64,000 nucleotides of DNA from Paenibacillus yonginensis (GCF_001685395.1 NZ_CP014167.1:2547501-2611500), one strand, 5' to 3'; shown: positions 1 through 8,436, counted from the stretch's first letter. Notes: generated by a model from the sequence alone, not told the origin. Translations and numbers: made by a program.

Positions 1-146
1 TCAATGCGAGTGACTTTAATGCCGCCGTGCTCCTCGACTTCTTCATTTAGTCCCGGGATCGGTCCCCCGTAAGAAGCTTCCGCAATCTCTTTGGCTTCCA
101 CCGCCAAATCCGTCCGTACATTATATTTCTGCAAATCCAGTTCCAT
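1..146 (-). CDS. gpr: GPR germination protease, N-terminal 48 codons (runs off the window)
   Basis: Only the 5' end is present, starting MELDLQKYNVRTDLAVEAKE and continuing to EEHGGIKVTRI. This matches the start of the spore germination protease GPR, which degrades small acid-soluble spore proteins early in germination. The LRTDLAVE-like block and the following HGGIK block are family signatures. The ATG at 146 has a strong AGGAGG site at 152-158. Divergent orientation to rpsT is the usual Bacillales arrangement and supports the call. The catalytic part lies outside the window. Confidence 0.85.
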   Translation of the reverse strand, partial: MELDLQKYNVRTDLAVEAKEIAEASYGGPIPGLNEEVEEHGGIKVTRI

Positions 147-178
147 CGTCTAACCTCCTGTTTGCGCCAGTTTAACTG

Positions 179-209
179 TAGTTTGCGGGACAAACGTCAA
201 GTTTATACA
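179..209 (-). promoter_or_regulatory. Possible sigma-F/G promoter of gpr
   Basis: On the minus strand TGTATA (204-209) is followed after 18 nt by CAAACTA (179-185). This resembles the forespore sigma-F/sigma-G pattern, and gpr is a forespore gene in Bacillus. The match is short and imperfect. Confidence 0.35.
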
Positions 210-242
210 AAAGATATGGTTTTAAGGATTTTGCGGATTTTA

Positions 243-271
243 TTGCATTTTGTCCTAGCACATGCTAAACT
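243..271 (+). promoter_or_regulatory. Sigma-A type promoter of rpsT
   Basis: TTGCAT (243-248) and TAAACT (266-271) are separated by 17 nt, with a TGC extended -10 just before the hexamer. It lies about 55 bp upstream of the rpsT start codon. Confidence 0.55.
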
Positions 272-324
272 ATTTTAAGTTGTGAACCATCTGAGTGATC
301 ATGCCTTACAGGAGGTGAAATGCA

Positions 325-597
325 ATGCCAAACATTAAATCCGCGATCAAACGCGTTAAGACTAGCGAGAAACGCCGCGCTCTGAACGCTTCCCAAAAAT
401 CCGCACTTCGTACAGTTGTTAAAACTGCCGATACAGCGCTGGTAGGTAACGATGTGGAAGCAGCTAAAGCTGCAATCGTTGCTGCTACAAAGAAATTGGA
501 TAAAGCCGCAACTAAAGGTTTGATCCACAAAAATGCAGCTGCCCGCAAGAAATCCCGTCTTGCCAAGAAACTGAACGCTCTTACGTCCCAAGCGTAA
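325..597 (+). CDS. rpsT: 30S ribosomal protein S20
   Basis: The 90-residue, very lysine- and alanine-rich protein begins [20 protein letters not shown], the typical start of S20, which binds 16S rRNA in the body of the 30S subunit. Length is normal for the family. A good AGGAGGTG site precedes the ATG. It is monocistronic here: an intrinsic terminator follows within 40 bp. In most Bacillales holA lies directly beyond, convergent with rpsT; here about 1.6 kb of accessory sequence separates them. Confidence 0.97.
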   Translation: MPNIKSAIKRVKTSEKRRALNASQKSALRTVVKTADTALVGNDVEAAKAAIVAATKKLDKAATKGLIHKNAAARKKSRLAKKLNALTSQA

Positions 598-631
598 TTG
601 TCCGTTTATATACAGCATAGCTGACATGAAG

Positions 632-664
632 AAACCCTGAACGAGCAATCGTTTGGGGTTTTTT
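632..664 (+). terminator. Intrinsic terminator of rpsT
   Basis: AAACCC at 632-637 pairs with GGGTTT at 656-661 around an inner stem (GAACGA/TCGTT), followed by a T run. Confidence 0.8.
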
Positions 665-702
665 AATATTGTAATTTAGGACAGCCATCAAAACTTGTGT
701 CC

Positions 703-858
703 CTAATGATTAGGGTAAACAATTAGGGTCTCTCTGCGGCTTCCGACCAAACCCGAATAAGGTTTTTTTTTCTGATAAGATTCTGGATTGACAGTAAAAC
801 CCAGCTCCTTTAAATATCGTATAGCTTGGGCTTTTTTCACTTTGTTTAACTGATTCAT
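703..858 (-). CDS. Small basic hypothetical protein (51 aa), paralogue of the next ORF
   Basis: I do not recognise a family. The ATG at 858 (MNQLNKVKKAQAI...) is preceded by an AAAGGAAAG ribosome site. A longer reading from 936 starts inside the stem of a terminator and is unlikely. The protein is basic and short, with a predicted helix, then a G-F-T-V strand, then KKPYSGLVGSRRE. The pattern K-x-x-A-x-x-I-x-x-L-x-E-x-G-(F/Y)-x-V, KKP, G, L(I/V)G-x-R recurs in the 54-residue protein at 972..1136. The two are therefore probably a tandem duplication. It lies downstream of a terminator, so it may have its own promoter. Confidence 0.55.
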   Translation of the reverse strand: MNQLNKVKKAQAIRYLKELGFTVNPESYQKKKPYSGLVGSRRETLIVYPNH

Positions 859-921
859 ATGCTGTCCACTTTCCTTTGCAATTAGTTGACTTATTATATG
901 CAAAAGGCTTGAAGAATCATC

Positions 922-946
922 AAAAAAGGTCGGCATTTGCCGACCT
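922..946 (-). terminator. Intrinsic terminator between the two small ORFs
   Basis: The stem AGGTCGGC (927-934) / GCCGACCT (939-946) with a 4-nt loop is followed on the minus strand by TTTTTT. It ends the transcript of the 54-residue ORF. Confidence 0.8.
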
Positions 947-971
947 CATTATTTTATATTAGTTACTTATG

Positions 972-1136
972 TTACTTCATTATAAGCGGGCTGTTTCGCT
1001 TACCGATAAGGGCACTGAAACCCTTTTTAGGTTTTTTCCCCTTCGATCGATCTGTTTGGACTTCGTAACCAGCCTCTATTAACAATTGAATGACCTCGGC
1101 AGCATTACGGACCTTCTTCTCCGGTTTGAGTACCAT
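972..1136 (-). CDS. Small basic hypothetical protein (54 aa)
   Basis: This ORF begins MVLKPEKKVRNAAEVIQLLI and ends NSPLIMK. It is preceded by an AAGGGTGATGA ribosome site and starts 15 nt after the end of the upstream 1152..1691 frame, so it looks like the last gene of that operon. It shares the helix / G-Y-x-V / KKP..G / L-I-G-K-R layout with the 51-residue ORF at 703..858. No function is known to me. The high lysine content could indicate nucleic-acid binding, which is inference only. Confidence 0.6.
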   Translation of the reverse strand: MVLKPEKKVRNAAEVIQLLIEAGYEVQTDRSKGKKPKKGFSALIGKRNSPLIMK

Positions 1137-1151
1137 GTTATCATCACCCTT

Positions 1152-1691
1152 CTAGCTACGATTATACACCTTTTGGAAACATTTTTGAAGCTGGCTCTCG
1201 AAACCATCGGCTGTAAAAGAAAGAATTTCATCAAAATCAGGATCAATAATAATTTCTTCATCCAGGACAATTACATATAAATATTGGCGGTCATGATCAT
1301 GAAAAGGACTTGCAATATACTGCCTGTTTGCCTTTCCGTTGCTCCCATGGTGAGAAAAAGTATAAGGCCTGTCAGCCAGGATTGATTGCAAAAATCCAGT
1401 CCTTTTTTTGGCTTGTAGTGCTACAACCCTGTCAGGAGGTATTATTTTAATTTGAATTTCACTTTCGATAGCTGCCTCTAAGATATCTATACCCAAAGAA
1501 GTAAAGGCATAAGTAATGGCATCCTCTTCCGTAAAATCTCTTTTCGCCTTTCTTGAAATAACTCTTGAGTACTTCTTAGTAAATTCGATTAACTTATTAG
1601 CATCAATTTCCTCCATGTTTCCGTTCCCGAACAGAGACCGGACCGCTTCTTGATACTCTCTCATAATTTGCATACTGTACGAGTAATACAA
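1152..1691 (-). CDS. Hypothetical protein, C-terminal half of a gene split by TGA
   Basis: The frame reads LYYSYSMQIMREYQEAVRS... and ends ...CFQKVYNRS. It has no convincing ribosome site at any of its possible starts (TTG 1691, ATG 1673, ATG 1664). It is in the same frame as the upstream ORF at 1731..2153, and the 13 codons between them (starting YAREAIDINAAQQ) read as ordinary protein. The parsimonious reading is one cytoplasmic sensor-like domain of a larger membrane protein, interrupted by the single TGA at 1731-1733. The region around residues 75-170 alternates strands and acidic loops (VIVLDEEIIIDPDFDEIL) and could be a GAF-like fold, which is a guess. No family recognised. Confidence 0.5.
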   Translation of the reverse strand: MYYSYSMQIMREYQEAVRSLFGNGNMEEIDANKLIEFTKKYSRVISRKAKRDFTEEDAITYAFTSLGIDILEAAIESEIQIKIIPPDRVVALQAKKRTGFLQSILADRPYTFSHHGSNGKANRQYIASPFHDHDRQYLYVIVLDEEIIIDPDFDEILSFTADGFESQLQKCFQKVYNRS

Positions 1692-1730
1692 CTGTTGAGC
1701 CGCATTAATATCTATAGCTTCTCGGGCGTA

Positions 1731-2153
1731 TCAATCAATGAAGTTAAGTTTCACCGTTCCAAAGCCAGATTTGTTCACGATTGAATATTCATATAATTGT
1801 ACTCCGAGAACGTAAGGCTGATTCAAAACAAAGCGACGGAACAAATCCACAAGAAGATCACGCATTCTATATTCGCTTAACTGTTGATTCGCCATTACCA
1901 GCATTTCCATACGATTCCTCATTTGATCCTTCAGCTCTTCTTTTTCCTGTTCCTTTAACTGAAGACGATCCTTGTACCAAATTAGAAGGCCAATGACACA
2001 TAGTACAGACCAAACTATAGATATCTTTATACAATCGAGCCATTTAAGAATATATGTATAAAAACCTTCTGCTTGTGGAGAATTATTGGTCCAGATATCA
2101 AATGATAACAAAAAAATCAAGGCTGCATAAATCCATAAAGACGATTTCTTCAT
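1731..2153 (-). CDS. Hypothetical two-helix membrane protein, N-terminal half of a split gene
   Basis: The 140-residue frame starts at ATG 2153 behind a GGTGAGGTG ribosome site. It has two hydrophobic segments (about residues 5-22 and 42-60) flanking a short external loop. A long charged, probably coiled-coil stretch rich in K, E, Q and R (about 62-100) follows. The end, ...FGTVKLNFID, runs into TGA and then continues in the same frame into the 1152..1691 ORF. The layout of two TM helices, coiled coil and cytoplasmic domain suggests a membrane-anchored sensor or effector. It lies between rpsT and holA, where no gene is usually found. Confidence 0.55.
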   Translation of the reverse strand: MKKSSLWIYAALIFLLSFDIWTNNSPQAEGFYTYILKWLDCIKISIVWSVLCVIGLLIWYKDRLQLKEQEKEELKDQMRNRMEMLVMANQQLSEYRMRDLLVDLFRRFVLNQPYVLGVQLYEYSIVNKSGFGTVKLNFID

Positions 2154-2263
2154 TAGAACACCTCACCCTACAATACTAACAAATTCTCCCCCTTCAATCA
2201 TTAATTTCTTTCAAAAAAATGCAATCAGTTTCCAATTGTAAATTCGCAGAAAAAGGCACCCTC

Positions 2264-3328
2264 TCAGGCGCCTAATTTGAGCAAAAACATTTCGATGCCG
2301 AGCACTTTGTCAATGCCGCCGCTTTTCATTTGGTAGTCCAGCTGCGCAAGTTGCGATAACGTTTGGGCGAGCTGCTGCTGGCTGAACTTGCGGGCCTGCT
2401 CGCCGGCAATCTTGACCGCATAAGGATGCAGCCCCAGCTGGGAAGCAATTTGCTGCTGCGAGTAGCTCTGCCCTCCCAATTCTTTCACTTGGAGCATAAT
2501 GCGGAACTGGCGGGCAATCAGCGCAGCGATTTTAATAGGTTCTTCCTTCTGCTTAAGCAGTTCATAGAAGGTGCCAAGCGCACGATCCAGCTTCAAATTG
2601 GCAATGTCTTCAACCATGCTAAATACATTTTGTTCCGTGGTTCGAGCAACCAGCATGCCTACCGCTTCACCCGTAATCTCCCCACCTTCGCCGGCAAACA
2701 GGCACAGCTTGTTCACCTCCGCCGATAACGTCGACATTTGTACGCCCGCATTGGCAATCAAGGCCTCCGCTGCCTGCTGCCCCATCGTGCATTTGCGTTT
2801 CCCGGCTTCACGAATCACCCATTGCACAAGTTCCGAAGCGCCCAGCGGCATAAAAGAAAGCACCTGCCCGGCAGATTTGATCATCTTAACGGTCTTCTTC
2901 CGCTCGTCCAGCTTCTCCCCGTTTGCGATAAACAAAATCACGCTGTACTCAGCAGGATCAGCCAAATAAGAGAGCAGCCTGTCCACGTTATGCTCGACCT
3001 TTCCGCCTTCCTTTGCCGCTGTAAAAAGCGATGCTGACTGAACGATCACCAGCTTGCGTTCCACCAGAAACGGAAGGGTTTCGGCTTCCTCTACTACCAG
3101 CTCGACCGGCGTTTCCGAAAGATCCATCTGGACAACCGCCATTTCCCGCTGTTCCGGCTCGACCAGCTGGCTTGTCACCGTCTCCACAAATTCGCGGATC
3201 TGGTATTTCTCCGTTCCATAACATAAATATAAAGGACTTACTTTCCCCTGTTTAATCTCTTTAATTGCCGTTCTAGCATCCAACTTCCGAAATCCCCCTG
3301 CCTGCTTGCGCCGCCCGATGCTGCGCAT
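2264..3328 (-). CDS. holA: DNA polymerase III delta subunit
   Basis: The 354-residue protein matches Bacillus YqeN/HolA, the clamp-loader delta subunit that opens the beta clamp. Recognisable blocks are the N-terminal PLYLCYGTEKYQIREF, the EAETLPFLVERKLVIV block of the AAA-like domain I, and the C-terminal helical collar with GGIDKVLGIEMFLLKL near the end. It starts at ATG 3328 behind AAGGATGG. Its position beside rpsT and the com genes is the conserved Bacillales order. Confidence 0.93.
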   Translation of the reverse strand: MRSIGRRKQAGGFRKLDARTAIKEIKQGKVSPLYLCYGTEKYQIREFVETVTSQLVEPEQREMAVVQMDLSETPVELVVEEAETLPFLVERKLVIVQSASLFTAAKEGGKVEHNVDRLLSYLADPAEYSVILFIANGEKLDERKKTVKMIKSAGQVLSFMPLGASELVQWVIREAGKRKCTMGQQAAEALIANAGVQMSTLSAEVNKLCLFAGEGGEITGEAVGMLVARTTEQNVFSMVEDIANLKLDRALGTFYELLKQKEEPIKIAALIARQFRIMLQVKELGGQSYSQQQIASQLGLHPYAVKIAGEQARKFSQQQLAQTLSQLAQLDYQMKSGGIDKVLGIEMFLLKLGA

Positions 3329-3387
3329 TTGATTCCATCCTTATATCCTCTTCTACTATTGTAAAATATCTTTTCCCTGTAAACAAC

Positions 3388-3425
3388 AAAGGAACCTCAG
3401 ACCTTGGCAGGACTGAAGTTCCTTT
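3388..3425 (-). terminator. Hairpin upstream of holA
   Basis: AAAGGAAC (3388-3395) pairs with GTTCCTTT (3418-3425), with further pairing inside. The minus-strand tail is only moderately T-rich (GTTGTTT). Confidence 0.5.
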
Positions 3426-3447
3426 GCTCCAGTGCATCTATATAAAC

Positions 3448-3482
3448 AAAAGCGTCGCAAGCTCTAGAAACTTGCTGCTTTT
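3448..3482 (-). terminator. Intrinsic terminator of the sigma/anti-sigma operon
   Basis: AAAAGC (3448-3453) pairs with GCTTTT (3477-3482), with CAAG/CTTG inside. The minus-strand tail is TTTTGTTTAT. Confidence 0.65.
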
Positions 3483-3562
3483 GGTCATACGACGTACAGG
3501 GGTTCATCTGATCGATAGCTGCTAGACAATGTATTCTATTCCGGCTCGCCGGAAAAGGTTCC

Positions 3563-4843
3563 TTATTTTTGAATCAGCGCGGCGGCTTGATCCGCATCCA
3601 CCTGGGATTCAACCGGACCATTTTCTTCATTGACGGTATACGCAAAGATGGAGCCTTCTTCCGACCAAGAAGCAGAGCCTGCTTTCCATTCCCCGTTAAC
3701 AGGATCATCGTAAATTCGCGTCAAGTTTCCATCAGAGGAAATCAGATAGACGTTTAAATGCCCGTCCTCAAGCTTGGCTACATATTTACCGTTCGGGGAT
3801 TTCCATACATTAGTCTCGTTCATGGCCTGAATCCCCATAGAGAGCGAATTCTTGCTGACATCGGTACTCGGAGGAACCAAAGAAGGATCCGAATCCGGAG
3901 CGTCCATGATAAAAGCTGTGCCATCCGATTCCGGATCTGAGCTTCCATCACCCGGCCCACTCAAATTCGGGTCCGTGTCATCGGACGGAACCGAATCTGC
4001 CAGCGCTTTCGGCGTATCTAGCTTAAACGAACGATCCTCTGCTCCCGTACTGGAATTGGGACGCGCTGATTCCTTCGGCGGTACTGCGGACTGAACCTTG
4101 CCCGGATCCGAATCCGAGTTTCCTTTGTCCGAAGTTTGCCCTTTAGCACCGGAATTGCCTTTGTCTTGCGGACTTGGCGTTGCCTGGCTGACCCTATCGG
4201 GGTTCTGTTCTGCCCCCGGCTCCGATGCTGTTCTGTGATCTGCGGCAATGCCAGGCACAAAACTGCCATTAATCTCCTTTGACTGGCTGGAGGAAGACGG
4301 TTCGTGCGAAGCTGCATCAGACGATCCCGCGGTCTCCTCAGACAGAGAAGCTGCTGAACGCTGCTGCTGGACAGCCGGTTCGGCGTTTGGAATTTCTTTC
4401 GGCTGAAATTGGTAGACGCAGAAACCTAAAATCACTACAGCTGCCGCTCCGCCCGCTACTCGCGTCCATAACCGTCTTCTTTGGGTCTGAGTCCCTCGAG
4501 CTCTTCGATTGGCATCCGACTTATCCGTTCGCCGCAGCAAATCCGCTTCTGCCACAAGCGGCGTCATGACGGAAGGGGTGGATGAAGTATCCGACTTCAC
4601 TTCCGCCTGTTCGTCTAACCGGTCCATTTCGTCCAGACGGGGCAAGATGGAGTCAACCAGACTGTATCTCGGTTTCACATCCGGCAGGCTGTCCAGTCCG
4701 GCCGAAATACGCTTCAGCATATCAAAGGTTTCAGCACAGTCCGGGCAGCTGTCCAGGTGCTGGAACAGTTGTTTCGTTTCTATTTCGCTCAGATCGTGAT
4801 CCAGATAACGGTTCATCCATTCGTTTGCCTCTTGACATTTCAT
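3563..4843 (-). CDS. Membrane-anchored anti-sigma factor with zinc-binding N-terminus
   Basis: The N-terminus carries C3 and H29-x3-C33-x2-C36, the ZAS zinc motif that holds ECF sigma factors inactive at the membrane. One hydrophobic helix follows at about residues 126-145. A long extracytoplasmic Ser/Asp/Pro-rich spacer (about 150-325) comes next, and then a folded C-terminal domain with NVWKSPNGKYVAKLEDG that may sense a signal. The start codon overlaps the stop of the sigma gene by 4 nt, so the pair is translationally coupled. The low-complexity spacer is longer than in many homologues. Confidence 0.88.
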   Translation of the reverse strand: MKCQEANEWMNRYLDHDLSEIETKQLFQHLDSCPDCAETFDMLKRISAGLDSLPDVKPRYSLVDSILPRLDEMDRLDEQAEVKSDTSSTPSVMTPLVAEADLLRRTDKSDANRRARGTQTQRRRLWTRVAGGAAAVVILGFCVYQFQPKEIPNAEPAVQQQRSAASLSEETAGSSDAASHEPSSSSQSKEINGSFVPGIAADHRTASEPGAEQNPDRVSQATPSPQDKGNSGAKGQTSDKGNSDSDPGKVQSAVPPKESARPNSSTGAEDRSFKLDTPKALADSVPSDDTDPNLSGPGDGSSDPESDGTAFIMDAPDSDPSLVPPSTDVSKNSLSMGIQAMNETNVWKSPNGKYVAKLEDGHLNVYLISSDGNLTRIYDDPVNGEWKAGSASWSEEGSIFAYTVNEENGPVESQVDADQAAALIQK

Positions 4844-5412
4844 CCCGACACACCACCTTTCTGATAATCCTGAAGTAAGTTTTGAAGCTGCTGCCTGGCC
4901 CTGTATAAATAAGATTTGACCGTATTAAGCGGCAATCCCATCGTATCTGCAATTTCATTGTAGGAGAAATCCTGAAGGTAGCGCAGCACCACAACCGACC
5001 GGTGATGATCCGGAAGCTGACTGATCGCAGCTTCGATATCCTGGGCTAAATACCCTGACATCACTTCCCGCTCCACACTTTCTTTCCCTTCAAAAACCAT
5101 TTCATGTTCCTCAATCGAAACCGTCGGTTTCGTTCTCCTGAACTTGTCAATACAGATATTGGTAACAATACGCTGGACCCAGGTTTTGAACTGAGCTTTC
5201 TCTTCATAAGAACCGATTTTTGTATAGATCCGGATTAATGCCTCCTGCGCTGCATCATGCGCATCCTGCTCATTGTTCAAAATATAGTAGGCAGTCCGGT
5301 AAACATGCTGTTCGATCTCTCGCAATAGGGTGATAAGAGCGTCGCGATCGCCGGATTGAGCGGCCCTGATAAGTTCCTGCTCTACCACAATGATCCCCCT
5401 TCCTTGCAACAT
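4840..5412 (-). CDS. RNA polymerase sigma-70 factor, ECF subfamily
   Basis: Region 2 (about residues 30-93, with ILNNEQDAHDAAQEALIRIY) and region 4 (about 127-180, with YNEIADTMGLPLNTVKSYLY) define an ECF sigma factor of the SigW/SigV type. The ATG at 5412 has only a distant ribosome site. A GTG at 5388 lies 6 nt after AGGGGG and would give the more typical start VEQELIRAAQSGD, so I favour it. The anti-sigma gene overlaps its stop codon. I cannot assign the regulon. Confidence 0.9.
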   Translation of the reverse strand: MLQGRGIIVVEQELIRAAQSGDRDALITLLREIEQHVYRTAYYILNNEQDAHDAAQEALIRIYTKIGSYEEKAQFKTWVQRIVTNICIDKFRRTKPTVSIEEHEMVFEGKESVEREVMSGYLAQDIEAAISQLPDHHRSVVVLRYLQDFSYNEIADTMGLPLNTVKSYLYRARQQLQNLLQDYQKGGVSG

Positions 5413-5521
5413 TACAGACGGACTTTCCGAGCTATTTGTTGCATCGCCAATGTCTTCTAATCAAATATTTTTTAAAAGTCTGGTAAACCTTTAACAAGCA
5501 GTGTCTTCAATAGAATAGCAG

Positions 5522-5553
5522 AAAAAAAGAGCCCCGTCATTAGACCTGCTCTT
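5522..5553 (-). terminator. Intrinsic terminator of comEC
   Basis: AAGAGC (5527-5532) pairs with GCTCTT (5548-5553), followed on the minus strand by seven T. Confidence 0.75.
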
Positions 5554-5563
5554 CCTGTCGGTT

Positions 5564-8269
5564 TTACTTTTCCACTTTATGCCTGGCCGTCATTTTTCCC
5601 TCTTTTACACTGATTTGAATCTCGCCAAACTCGTCTGTACGCTGCACCGCCGTCCCTGCTGCCAGCAGTCTTTGAAGAACGTCTCCATTAGGATGCCCGT
5701 AGGTGTTGCCCGCGCCAACAGAAATCACGGCATGACGGGGGTTCCAATAATCAATCCACTCGGCCGTCGTCGAGGATTTGCTGCCGTGGTGGGCCACCTT
5801 CAGCACGTCTACCGCAGCCGGCCGGCCGCTCCCCTTAACTGCAGCTTCTCCTCCCGGGTTCTGATTCTTCTGCAGCCAGAGCATGACCTCCCGCTCCTCT
5901 TTGGCGTCCATATCCCCGGTAAACAGAAAGGAGGCTCCCCCCATCTCCAGCAGAAAAACAACGGACCGGGCATTCTGATCCTTGAGCTTCCGAATCTCTT
6001 CGGCTCCGGCTCCGCTTATCCCCCGGTCTTCTTCCAAAGGGCCTATAAATTGCAGCCGGGTATGCTTGTCCGCCTGAATCCGAAGTCCGTTATGCGCGAA
6101 ATAGACTGGAATCTTCTGCTGCTGGACGCGGCTGAATATCCTTTGAAAAACAGGTGTATCTGTCACGCTGCCATTCATCACCAGCGCTTTGACCGGAATT
6201 TGATCGAGCACGGCCTCCAGGCCGCCGGCATGATCCTGATCCCAGTGTGTAATAATCACAGCGTCCAAGGTGTGTATGCCCCTTTTTTTCAAAATCGGAG
6301 CTACAACCTTTGCTCCCACCTCGTAAGGCACCCTCTTATCACGCCAAACATCCGCTGCCTTGCGGAACGAAACGGTTCCTCCGCTGTCCACCAGAATATT
6401 CCGCCCCTGAGGCGTCGTTATCAGAATGCAGTCTCCTTGCCCGACATCTATAAACTGGACATACCCTTTTCCTTTAGCATAGGCAGGTTGATACCCTAGA
6501 CATAAAGCGGCAGCTAACAAAATTCCGCTGAGCAGAGCAAAATAGCTATATTTGTTAATGGAACGAAAGAAGCTAATCGCTGAAGCTAAGGAAACGGCAG
6601 GAAATGCTGTCCACCCCAAGGCGGCTGAACGCAAGTTTCGTTTGGGAGCCATGCGAGGCGTCAAAGGAACCGTATCCTCATTCCGGGAAGACCAGGCTTC
6701 TTCCAGTTCCGATGCCGCTGACGCCCGGCGAGTCCATTGGAGCATCCAGTAAAGCAGCACATAATACAGAGCAATCCACCAAAGCGGCGGAGATTTCCAG
6801 ATCAGCATGAAGCCCTCCCTTGCCTCCAGCCAATTCACCACATCAAAGGTTAAGGTATTGACCGCTTTAATGGGATAGGCAGCCCACCTGCCCAAAGGTT
6901 CATACAAATAACTCAGGACAAGCGCCGCCGTGCCGGCCGGGAGTGATATCAGACTGATCGCAGGCACCAGCAGCAGGTTGGACAGCAGCGACAGCAGGGA
7001 AAATTGATTAAAATAATAGATGGTGAGCGGAAAAGAGATCAGCTGTGCCGCCAACGTAATAGCCGTTACACCGGCCAGGCGCTTCGGCAGAAAGCCAAGC
7101 AGCGGCTGTATCAAAGGAACCAGCACAATCAATCCCGCCGTAACGGCAAAAGACAGCTGGAAGCTGACATCCAGCAAATAATACGGCTCCCAGAGCAGCA
7201 TAAGCAAAGCTGTTGCAGCCAGAATATGCAGCCCGTCCTTCAGACGGTGCTTGCGCAGCAGAAATAACCCGATCATCGCCATAATGCCTGAGCGGACCAC
7301 CGATGGCGATAAGCCAGTAAGCAGCATATAAAACGGAATAAAAGCCAAAACGGCGGTAATCGAGGTTTCCCGCGGCACTCTAAGGCTCCTGAGCAGCCAG
7401 AACAAAACCGCTACATTAACAGCCACGTGGCTCCCGGATATAGCCAAAATATGAGTTAATCCCAGCGCAGAGAAGCCGCTGTAAATATCGGGATCCAACT
7501 CCTCGGTATCCCCGATCAGCAGCCCTTTCATAAAACCGGTGTTGTTCCCGCCGAAGATGGATTGAATCTGCCGGCCGACCGCTTGCCGCATCTGATCGTT
7601 ATAACCGAGCAGCTTCGCCATGCTGAAAGAACCGGGCTCTACCTTCACGTTGGCCGCGCCGGACGCCTTCAGCAGCCAATGAATACGTTTGTTGTGCAGA
7701 TAAGCGGAATAATCGAATCCGCCAAAGTTGCGGGCCCCGGCTGGCTTCTCTAGCGTACCTGCAATTTCAATGTTCTGTCCCCTTGTCCAGGTGTTGACGA
7801 TTTGGATTTCCGACTCCTTCGCCAGCCTGACTTGTACCCGCACCTTTTCCTTACGAATGTTCGTTCCGCCAAAGCCGGATGAAGCCGGGGATGGTGCCGC
7901 TCCATACATTACCTGATTGACCTCCAGGGTGAAATCCGCGCGGTCCCCGTCCCGCTCTACAGCCGAGGCCAGCACCCCCTTGAGCCGAACCTGCGATTCG
8001 TTCAGCTTCTCTTCCGCGACTTGCAAACTTACCGGTAGAACAGTGCGGTTATGCGCCTCATGGATCTGCCAATAGAAAAAGGCTCCGGTAAACAGCAGCA
8101 GCATTACCACTATTTGTTGCCGGGTTCTGTCCATTCTTGATGCAAGCAGCGGATAGATCAGCAGACAGCCAGCCCACAGCAGCCACCGGCTTCCCCCGCT
8201 GAATAAGTAAGCAACCGTACTGCCGGCAATCCACCAGCAGGCGGCTTCCAATAACGGCCTTTGCTTCAT
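5564..8269 (-). CDS. comEC: DNA internalization competence channel ComEC/Rec2
   Basis: The 901-residue polytopic membrane protein forms the channel that carries single-stranded DNA across the membrane in natural transformation. It has an N-terminal DUF4131-type domain and a competence domain with the hallmark GLTHILAISGSHVAVNVAV followed by many TM helices. The C-terminal metallo-beta-lactamase-like domain has FIDVGQGDCILI, THWDQDHAGG and KVAHHGSKSS. I chose ATG 8269 because it follows GGGAGAGGCGG. The longer frame to 8371 would read through a terminator hairpin. Length is close to other Paenibacillus ComEC proteins. Confidence 0.95.
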   Translation of the reverse strand: MKQRPLLEAACWWIAGSTVAYLFSGGSRWLLWAGCLLIYPLLASRMDRTRQQIVVMLLLFTGAFFYWQIHEAHNRTVLPVSLQVAEEKLNESQVRLKGVLASAVERDGDRADFTLEVNQVMYGAAPSPASSGFGGTNIRKEKVRVQVRLAKESEIQIVNTWTRGQNIEIAGTLEKPAGARNFGGFDYSAYLHNKRIHWLLKASGAANVKVEPGSFSMAKLLGYNDQMRQAVGRQIQSIFGGNNTGFMKGLLIGDTEELDPDIYSGFSALGLTHILAISGSHVAVNVAVLFWLLRSLRVPRETSITAVLAFIPFYMLLTGLSPSVVRSGIMAMIGLFLLRKHRLKDGLHILAATALLMLLWEPYYLLDVSFQLSFAVTAGLIVLVPLIQPLLGFLPKRLAGVTAITLAAQLISFPLTIYYFNQFSLLSLLSNLLLVPAISLISLPAGTAALVLSYLYEPLGRWAAYPIKAVNTLTFDVVNWLEAREGFMLIWKSPPLWWIALYYVLLYWMLQWTRRASAASELEEAWSSRNEDTVPLTPRMAPKRNLRSAALGWTAFPAVSLASAISFFRSINKYSYFALLSGILLAAALCLGYQPAYAKGKGYVQFIDVGQGDCILITTPQGRNILVDSGGTVSFRKAADVWRDKRVPYEVGAKVVAPILKKRGIHTLDAVIITHWDQDHAGGLEAVLDQIPVKALVMNGSVTDTPVFQRIFSRVQQQKIPVYFAHNGLRIQADKHTRLQFIGPLEEDRGISGAGAEEIRKLKDQNARSVVFLLEMGGASFLFTGDMDAKEEREVMLWLQKNQNPGGEAAVKGSGRPAAVDVLKVAHHGSKSSTTAEWIDYWNPRHAVISVGAGNTYGHPNGDVLQRLLAAGTAVQRTDEFGEIQISVKEGKMTARHKVEK

Positions 8270-8313
8270 TCCGCCTCTCCCTCCTTGGCGCGCAGTCTGT
8301 TTGCGAACTGAGC

Positions 8314-8349
8314 GCAAAAAAACCTCCACAGTCTTGGACTGCAGAGGTT
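8314..8349 (-). terminator. Intrinsic terminator between comEB and comEC
   Basis: AACCTC (8321-8326) pairs with GAGGTT (8344-8349) around a further GCAGTC/GACTGT stem. The minus-strand tail is TTTTTTT. It separates comEC from comEA-comEB. Confidence 0.75.
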
Positions 8350-8436
8350 CTTCCTCTTCATTTACCTGCATATGTTATTTATATAAAACTATAAACCTAC
8401 CAACCAAACTAATTCCATCTGCTTATAGAAAGTAAG

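Noticed and set aside
859..936. N-terminal extension of the 51-residue small protein
   Set aside because: Its start codon lies in the stem of the terminator at 922-946.
8270..8371. N-terminal extension of comEC
   Set aside because: It would translate through an intrinsic terminator; ATG 8269 has a good ribosome site.
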